NCBI GenBank assembly: GCA_030691225.1
Contig: JAUYES010000373.1
Span: forward strand, 1 to 6,313
Length of the DNA: 6,313 bases
Direction of reading: 5' to 3'
Origin: Holophaga sp.
Lineage (GTDB): Bacteria > Acidobacteriota > Holophagae > Holophagales > Holophagaceae
The notes under the pieces are model-generated. The model did not search any database and had not been told where the DNA came from. It was given only the letters and a program-made list of their open reading frames with translations. Both the position numbers and the translations under genes were made by a program. This document shows, in pieces, positions 1 to 3,702 of the stretch. Every line of letters starts with the position of its first letter. The first letter of the stretch is position 1.

Positions 1-196
1 ATCCCGGGGCCCAAAATCCAAACGCAAAATTAGGGCTGAAGTGAGCAATGGCGGGCAATAAGTTCCGAATCGCCGTCCAACTCGGGAAACTCCGCGACAT
101 CAAATGACACAAAAATCACAATAAATCGAGGCTTGGAGAGGGAGATTTGCCATTTTTATTTTGGGCTGCCGTTTTTTGTGTGAAAAATTTTTATCC

Positions 197-223
197 GGAC
201 TTAATAGACTCTATTTCTAGTCC
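197..223. repeat. 27-base imperfect palindrome in the AT-rich leader
   Basis: GGACT (197-201) pairs with AGTCC (219-223), and inside it AATAG (203-207) pairs with CTATT (211-215). A single T and TCT are bulged and ACT forms the loop. Ten base pairs in a compact dyad, in the most AT-rich part of the window, could be an operator for a repressor or for the AlpA-like protein, or a small hairpin in a leader transcript. No protein can be assigned to it from sequence alone. Confidence 0.4.
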
Positions 224-510
224 TTATATTTCGAATCTACCCTAAATTGAGCGACCGGTGGTCAATGATTTGTTTTGCAAGACGGTGGATTGCATAACAA
301 TTTCGTCAATATTTTCTAGAGAGTAGATAATTAGATTTAAGCAGGTATGACACCAAACAGGCGTCGCCAACATCACCCCAATTTCTCTCTGGACGGCGGG
401 CTACCCAGCCTCTCCAGCATACAAAAGCAATGGCTCTGAGATCCACGCCTGCCGCCCTCGCGGTCAGGAAGGTTCCGTCTACCCAAACAGAACAGCACGA
501 GACCATGCCC

Positions 511-516
511 AGGAGG
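511..516 (+). promoter_or_regulatory. Ribosome binding site of the AlpA-like gene
   Basis: A perfect AGGAGG lies five bases before the ATG at 522. It fixes this start: the same frame is open back to 351 but contains no other usable start codon. Confidence 0.8.
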
Positions 517-521
517 CACCC

Positions 522-749
522 ATGAACCCCGTAGCCCAACCTCCCATCAGTGCGCTCATTTTGCCTCCTGGCAGAGTTTGCCTTTCCGTGGATGAGTTCC
601 GAGCCTCGTTTAACATTTGCCGGACTATCGCCTACCGGCTGCTTCAAGAGGGGAAGGTGAAGTCATTTCGTGTCGGCAATCGGATTTTCATTCCAGTGGC
701 TGAACTGATTGATTTTCCTGCACGGATGGCTGGGAGCTCGAGGTCCTAA
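522..749 (+). CDS. AlpA/excisionase-like helix-turn-helix DNA-binding protein
   Basis: This 75-residue protein is a small winged-helix/MerR-like DNA-binding protein of the kind annotated as excisionase (Xis) or AlpA-family regulator. The domain covers about residues 20-66. It opens with LSVDEF (21-26), the usual start of the first helix. The recognition region follows at about 31-44 (RTIAYRLLQEG), and the wing is at about 45-58 (VKSFRVGNRIFIP). This matches the family pattern of a helix, a turn, a basic G-x-R-x-x-x-I/V-P wing and a final helix. The first 20 residues are Pro-rich and probably disordered. In related islands such proteins help the integrase excise the element, bend att-site DNA, or activate integrase transcription. 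The integrase at 2207-3460 is its likely partner. It precedes the primase by 102 bases on the same strand, so the two may share a transcript. Whether it is a true Xis or a transcriptional regulator cannot be decided here. Confidence 0.8.
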   Translation: MNPVAQPPISALILPPGRVCLSVDEFRASFNICRTIAYRLLQEGKVKSFRVGNRIFIPVAELIDFPARMAGSSRS

Positions 750-760
750 CATAACCTCCT

Positions 761-780
761 GAGGCCCGTATCGAGGCCTC
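761..780. repeat. Hairpin between the AlpA-like gene and the primase gene
   Basis: GAGGCC (761-766) and GGCCTC (775-780) form a perfect 6-bp stem with an 8-base loop, 12 bases after the AlpA-like stop codon. No T-run follows, so it is a poor intrinsic terminator. It could be an attenuator, an RNA-stability element or a protein-binding dyad that sets primase expression relative to the upstream gene. Confidence 0.35.
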
Positions 781-851
781 CTCCTGCTTGTCACTGGTTT
801 GCCCTTGTAAAAGCTTCCCCTTGAAATCAGGAGAGGCGCGTCAGGGGCCTC

Positions 852-2069
852 GTGTTGGCGTGCCCAATGTTGAGATCAGACTTCACAACAGAGGACGCCT
901 CCTTCCTTCGCGGTTTAGCAGAGGAGGGGGTTGTGTTTCTGAAGGTATGCCCAATAGAGAAGAATCCACGCAGAGGTTTTGACTACTTCAGAGCCCTCCA
1001 TGAGAGGCTTGGGAGTCCAGAACGGCGCTACAAGCGTGCCCTCGAATGGCTTCGAGAGGGTGCTGGGTTGGGATATTTGATCGGCGATTCCGGGCTCTGG
1101 GCGATAGATGCTGACGATCCCAAAGCGGTTGCCTGGGTGAACGAGGTCTTGGCCGAAGGTCGAATCGGGTGTCCGATGGTTTCGACACCTTCGGGTTGGC
1201 GGCACTACCTGATGCGCTTGCCTCCTGGATGGGCATCGCGTCCGCTGAAATGCCACACCCGCCCACCGAACCAGCAAGGTGAAAAAATGATGTGGGACTT
1301 CAAATTGAGGGGGAACACCCTTCTCGTGGCACCTGGGACAATTCGTGGTGATTTCTGTTATCAGGCACTCACGCCTTGGTTCTCTCCACCCACAGTAGAT
1401 CCGACATTGTTTGCTCTTGAGGAGTCGCTCCTTCGCGATAGCCGCCGATGGATCAGGGCTCCAGGTGATGAAAAACGCCGAAGAGAAAGGGCCTGGATTT
1501 ACCTTCGGAACTGTGCGCGGGTGGCAAGGAGTGGTCACCGAGGTCGGAGCGTTTTGATCGGTGTCTGCACCCACCTAACGCAATACCTTGGACTGCCTGT
1601 GGGAATGGCATATTCCTTCCTCACCAAGCCGCAGAACGGTCGATCGTCTTGGAATGACCGATGTGTGGCTGAGGATGGCCAAACCAGATTTCCATGGAAG
1701 AAAATAGAATTGCTGGAAGCCCTGGAGAGTAGTCTCGAGATGGTTCCCGAGTGCGGGGTCCGAGATTTCGCGGATCAGGAAATGGCGACATGGGAGGCGA
1801 CGTGTTTGGGGCATTTTGCGGAATGCCTCAAAGGCTGCCTTTGTGAAGGCGCCGAAACAAAAGTTGAGGAAGTGCGCGGCCTATTTGAGAACTGGGCCCG
1901 CATCAAAATAACGTCGACAAAGTTTGGAATTGCGCTGGGGGAAATGGGGCTTCCAAGGAAGAGGGGGGTCCGATGTGGGGTCAAGGTCCGATTATTAGCT
2001 GGCGTCGACCTATCATGCCTTCAGTCCAGGCTGTCTGGGATACATCCCCCCAAACCCCCGGGCTCATAA
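852..2069 (+). CDS. Prim-Pol (AEP family) DNA primase/polymerase without a helicase domain
   Basis: This 405-residue protein belongs to the archaeo-eukaryotic primase superfamily, Prim-Pol branch, which makes primers and extends DNA in phages, satellites and plasmids. The Prim-Pol domain covers about residues 14-190. It has an EKNP motif (36-39) in the position of the usual GKxP, the metal-binding DAD at 86-88, the nucleotide-binding TPSGWRH with His118, and the third acidic residue Asp149 in WDFKLRG, followed by VAPG (159-162). Residues about 212-295 match the helical segment that follows Prim-Pol in phage primases (SGHRG, a WN pair, then FPWKKIEL). Residues about 315-387 resemble the C-terminal winged-helix part of primase-helicases (NWARI...KFGIALGEMGL...). 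No Walker A or SF3 helicase lies between them, where primase-helicases such as P4 alpha carry about 300 residues of ATPase. The start is uncertain: GTG at 852 is the first start after an in-frame stop at 822-824, ATG at 867 is possible, and both keep the whole domain. AGGGG at 843-847 sits close to the GTG. It probably replicates the excised element. Confidence 0.85.
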   Translation: MLACPMLRSDFTTEDASFLRGLAEEGVVFLKVCPIEKNPRRGFDYFRALHERLGSPERRYKRALEWLREGAGLGYLIGDSGLWAIDADDPKAVAWVNEVLAEGRIGCPMVSTPSGWRHYLMRLPPGWASRPLKCHTRPPNQQGEKMMWDFKLRGNTLLVAPGTIRGDFCYQALTPWFSPPTVDPTLFALEESLLRDSRRWIRAPGDEKRRRERAWIYLRNCARVARSGHRGRSVLIGVCTHLTQYLGLPVGMAYSFLTKPQNGRSSWNDRCVAEDGQTRFPWKKIELLEALESSLEMVPECGVRDFADQEMATWEATCLGHFAECLKGCLCEGAETKVEEVRGLFENWARIKITSTKFGIALGEMGLPRKRGVRCGVKVRLLAGVDLSCLQSRLSGIHPPKPPGS

Positions 2070-2077
2070 AGCACCAT

Positions 2078-2124
2078 CCCGGTCGACTCCCGTGAAGACC
2101 AAGGCGAGGTGGACCGGGTTCTTG
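2078..2124 (+). terminator. Probable intrinsic terminator of the primase gene
   Basis: CCCGGTC (2078-2084) and GACCGGG (2112-2118) form a perfect 7-bp GC-rich stem starting 8 bases after the primase stop codon. A T-rich tail follows (TTCTTGCTTT). The loop is long (27 bases) but can partly pair within itself (CTC with GAG). The site fits the end of the plus-strand AlpA-primase unit and would keep that transcript from running antisense into the convergent integrase gene. The long loop lowers confidence. Confidence 0.5.
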
Positions 2125-2141
2125 CTTTATGTTTCATGTAG

Positions 2142-2182
2142 TCGATATGCCGGATGGTATGAAGTCTTGGTGTCGGCATCGA
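2142..2182. repeat. Imperfect inverted repeat between convergent primase and integrase genes
   Basis: TCGATATGCCG (2142-2152) and CGGCATCGA (2174-2182) are inverted copies apart from a 2-base bulge (AT), separated by 21 bases. It lies 25 bases past the integrase stop codon on the integrase transcript. It could therefore form a 3' hairpin there, though no T-run follows on that strand. Its role is unknown. Confidence 0.3.
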
Positions 2183-2206
2183 GATCCATTGATCCCGCGG
2201 TGGATT

Positions 2207-3460
2207 TCAGGCAATGGCGTCCTTGCCTTTCTTTCCCCCCTTCGCTTTCACTCCTGCCCGGGGCATTTTCCCGGCAAGTGCTGCGCCGATCCAATCGCCC
2301 ACGTCTTGGCTCGCAAGGCCAAGAATGCCATTCGATCCGAATTGCGTGTAGGTGTCCCGGATTCTTCCGAGGCTATGCCCGAGAAGAGCGTCCCCAATAG
2401 AGGCGGGATATCCGAGTTCGTTGCAAACGGTGCAAAAAGTTCGACGCAAATCATGTGGGGTGATGTCTAGCAACTTTGCACGGATCCGGACGCGGTCCAA
2501 TATTTTGCCCACCCCATTGAAGGGCCGGTCGGGCGAGGCGCCAGGAAAAACGAAGATGCTCAGGCGCATTTTCCCGCGCTCTCCCAGGATCCGCAGGAGA
2601 TGGGAGTTCAGGGGGAGAACCTTCGTGCCTTCAGAATCGGTCTTATGCTCCTCAAAGGTCATGGTTGACCGCTCCAGGTCGATGTCCTTCCACTTCAGCC
2701 GCAGAGCCTCGCCCCGCCGAAGCCCAGAAAGGGCTAGGAAGCGGAACAGGTCCGCGTGGGCCGCGTCCAGTTTCCCTTCCGTCACTAGACCTGTCAGGGC
2801 GGACTCTAAGGCCGCCAATTCGGCAGCAGTCAGCACCCTGGTCTTTGGCTTTTCGTCCTCCCGCTCGAGTTGGTGGCAGGGGTTGATCCCGGTGGTCCTC
2901 CACTGCTCGGCTTCAGCGATCGTCAGAAGCTTGGAAAGCACGGCCATGGCGCGGTTCGCCTGGACTGGGGTGGATTTTCGGGTTTCCCGATAGAGGGACT
3001 TTACATCGGTCAGGGAAAGATCCTTCACAAGCCGCTTCCCGAGGCTCGGGACGATGACATTCCGGAGGAGACTCTCGTAGCTGTGCCGGGTAGAGGCTTT
3101 GAGGCGGGGGGCGTAATCCTCGCGCCAGAGGTCGACCAGCATTTCCAGGGTCTTCCCGCTCCGCTCCTCCTTCATGAAAGCCTGGGGGTCCCGGCCCTCC
3201 TCATGCATCTTGCGAAGGGCGGCGGCCTTCTCGCGGGCCTCCTTTACGTTCCAGGCATTAACATCGCCGATGGATACCGAGACCTTGCTGCCCCCGGAAC
3301 GCTGGAATTGCACGCGGAATGACCCGGAGCCCGAGGGCTGAACAAGGACATGGAAGCCCGGAATCAGGCTGTCCCAGACGCGATATTGCGTCCCGGTGGC
3401 CTTGAATTCGTGAACACGGGTGTCGGTCAGCTTCACATTAGAGCGAGTTTTTCCGGGCAT
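2207..3460 (-). CDS. int: Tyrosine recombinase / site-specific integrase
   Basis: This 417-residue integrase inserts and removes the element by strand exchange at a tRNA-gene att site. Residues about 9-92 form the arm-type DNA-binding domain (DUF4102 type), with LTDTRV at the start, VWDSLIPGF (28-36) and an AREKA helix ending in EEGRDP (87-92). Residues about 103-200 are the SAM-like core-binding domain. The catalytic domain follows. Its active-site residues are all present: Arg248 in SGLRRGE, Lys273 in the beta-hairpin EEHKTD, His336 and Arg339 in HDLRR, His362 in LLGHS, and the nucleophile Tyr371 in DTYTQF. The protein ends in a Lys/Gly-rich basic tail (about 398-414). Its length is normal for P4-type integrases, with no sign of decay. 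The start ATG at 3460 has GAGG (3466-3469, complement) five bases ahead. It converges on the primase gene and its 5' end faces the tRNA-Phe fragment at 3603-3647, so it sits at the right boundary of the element. The symbol int is generic. Confidence 0.95.
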   Translation of the reverse strand: MPGKTRSNVKLTDTRVHEFKATGTQYRVWDSLIPGFHVLVQPSGSGSFRVQFQRSGGSKVSVSIGDVNAWNVKEAREKAAALRKMHEEGRDPQAFMKEERSGKTLEMLVDLWREDYAPRLKASTRHSYESLLRNVIVPSLGKRLVKDLSLTDVKSLYRETRKSTPVQANRAMAVLSKLLTIAEAEQWRTTGINPCHQLEREDEKPKTRVLTAAELAALESALTGLVTEGKLDAAHADLFRFLALSGLRRGEALRLKWKDIDLERSTMTFEEHKTDSEGTKVLPLNSHLLRILGERGKMRLSIFVFPGASPDRPFNGVGKILDRVRIRAKLLDITPHDLRRTFCTVCNELGYPASIGDALLGHSLGRIRDTYTQFGSNGILGLASQDVGDWIGAALAGKMPRAGVKAKGGKKGKDAIA

Positions 3461-3476
3461 CTTCGCCTCGAAGGTT

Positions 3477-3495
3477 GTGCTCTAAGTGTGCTCTA
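3477..3495 (-). promoter_or_regulatory. Tandem 8-base direct repeat upstream of the integrase gene
   Basis: TAGAGCAC occurs twice on the integrase strand (GTGCTCTA on the plus strand at 3477-3484 and 3488-3495). The copies are spaced 11 bp centre to centre, about one DNA turn, and lie 8-26 bases upstream of the integrase ribosome binding site. Direct repeats in helical phase are typical of operators or of integrase/Xis arm-type sites. Here they could serve autoregulation of the integrase or assembly of the recombination complex. This is a sequence observation; the binding protein is not known. Confidence 0.4.
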
Positions 3496-3602
3496 GGGAT
3501 GGCGGGTTCGCGAGTGTTAAGTTGTATCATTCAGTCCATAAATTCCACTAAATGACTAGTTGCGAGGACAGGGTGACACCACGGGTAACGCCTGGATCTG
3601 GT

Positions 3603-3647
3603 CTGAAAATCCATGTGTCGCTGGTTCGAGTCCGGCTCCAGGCACCA
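3603..3647 (+). pseudogene. 3' fragment of a tRNA-Phe gene (displaced by integration)
   Basis: The sequence matches the 3' half of a bacterial tRNA-Phe. The anticodon loop CTGAAAA (3603-3609) contains the GAA anticodon, followed by the 3' anticodon strand TCCAT (3610-3614) and the variable loop GTGTC (3615-3619). The T-arm is GCTGG (3620-3624), TTCGAGT and CCGGC (3632-3636). The 3' acceptor strand TCCAGGC (3637-3643), discriminator A and encoded CCA (3645-3647) complete it. The D-arm is absent. The five bases before the loop (CTGGT) pair poorly with TCCAT, so no normal cloverleaf can form. A truncated tRNA end next to an integrase gene is what remains at the far side of an element inserted into the 3' part of a tRNA gene. 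The intact tRNA-Phe should be at the other end, outside the window. Confidence 0.8.
3603..3647. other. Probable attR core: junction between mobile element and chromosome
   Basis: The tRNA-Phe fragment is the likely duplicated att core. Identity with the intact tRNA starts at the anticodon loop, a crossover position known for tRNA-targeting tyrosine recombinases. The element lies to the left (integrase, primase, AlpA-like gene) and chromosomal DNA to the right (native tRNA terminator, diguanylate cyclase gene). The element-side flank at 3500-3602 contains no gene and probably carries integrase arm sites. The second core copy is not in this window, so the exact length of the direct repeat is not known. 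Confidence 0.65.
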
Positions 3648-3650
3648 GAG

Positions 3651-3681
3651 AAAGCCCCGCTCCTTCTGGACCGGGGCTTTT
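3651..3681. terminator. Intrinsic terminator shared by tRNA-Phe and the diguanylate cyclase gene
   Basis: AAAGCCCCG (3651-3659) and CGGGGCTTT (3672-3680) form a perfect 9-bp stem with a 12-base loop. A T-run follows on the plus strand (CTTTTG), three bases after the tRNA CCA end. It would end the tRNA-Phe transcript. On the minus strand it begins 22 bases after the stop codon of the diguanylate cyclase gene and can end that transcript too, with a weaker tail. Confidence 0.85.
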
Positions 3682-3702
3682 GCTTGCAAAGGGTAATGCA
3701 GC

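Larger units (their letters stand above)
1..521. other. Leader region without a convincing gene
   Basis: No gene can be supported here. Two short plus-strand frames are open from the left edge and stop at 42-44 and 59-61. A minus-strand frame of about 41 codons ends at 31-33, and a 19-codon ATG frame spans 48-107. Any of these could be the end of a neighbouring gene, but none is recognisable. From about 110 to 345 the DNA is AT-rich (17 of 60 bases are G or C at 181-240 by hand count), unlike the GC-richer coding DNA around it. That suits a promoter or replication region. No iteron array and no convincing -35/-10 pair was found. From 350 to 521 the DNA is GC-richer and holds two tiny overlapping ORFs (347-439 and 430-525), described under findings. 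Confidence 0.6.

Noticed and set aside
13..20. AAAATCCA, shared with the anticodon region of the tRNA-Phe fragment, as a possible second att copy
   Set aside because: Only eight bases match and the neighbouring tRNA bases do not, so it is best explained by chance.
48..107. A 19-codon ATG frame near the left edge
   Set aside because: Too short, with no good ribosome binding site and no recognisable sequence. Other frames over the same bases are equally open.
306..647. A 113-codon open frame on the minus strand across the leader and the start of the AlpA-like gene
   Set aside because: It lies antisense to the well-supported AlpA-like gene, which has a perfect ribosome binding site and a recognisable domain. 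The translated product matches no family I know, so it was treated as a shadow frame.
788..982. A 64-codon TTG-start frame overlapping the primase start, with a stretch (PLKSG...GVPN) faintly like small Ash/Icd-like phage proteins found near P4-type primases
   Set aside because: The resemblance is short and from memory. There is no clear ribosome binding site, and over half of the frame overlaps the conserved Prim-Pol coding region in another frame. A profile search against the Ash family would settle it.
915..1574. A 219-codon minus-strand frame inside the primase gene
   Set aside because: It is antisense to the Prim-Pol domain, whose motifs DAD, TPSGxxH and WDFK fix the real frame. Its product is not recognisable.
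2188..2206. ATCCA...TGGAT inverted repeat as an integrase terminator
   Set aside because: The stem is only five base pairs, the loop is unstructured and no T-run follows on the integrase strand.
2352..2993. A 213-codon plus-strand frame and several smaller ones within the integrase gene
   Set aside because: They are complements of the integrase reading frame, which carries the complete catalytic set of a tyrosine recombinase.
3500..3602. A promoter for the integrase gene (TACAAC as -10 on the minus strand)
   Set aside because: The -10-like match is 4 of 6 and no acceptable -35 lies at the right distance. Without start-site data it cannot be supported.
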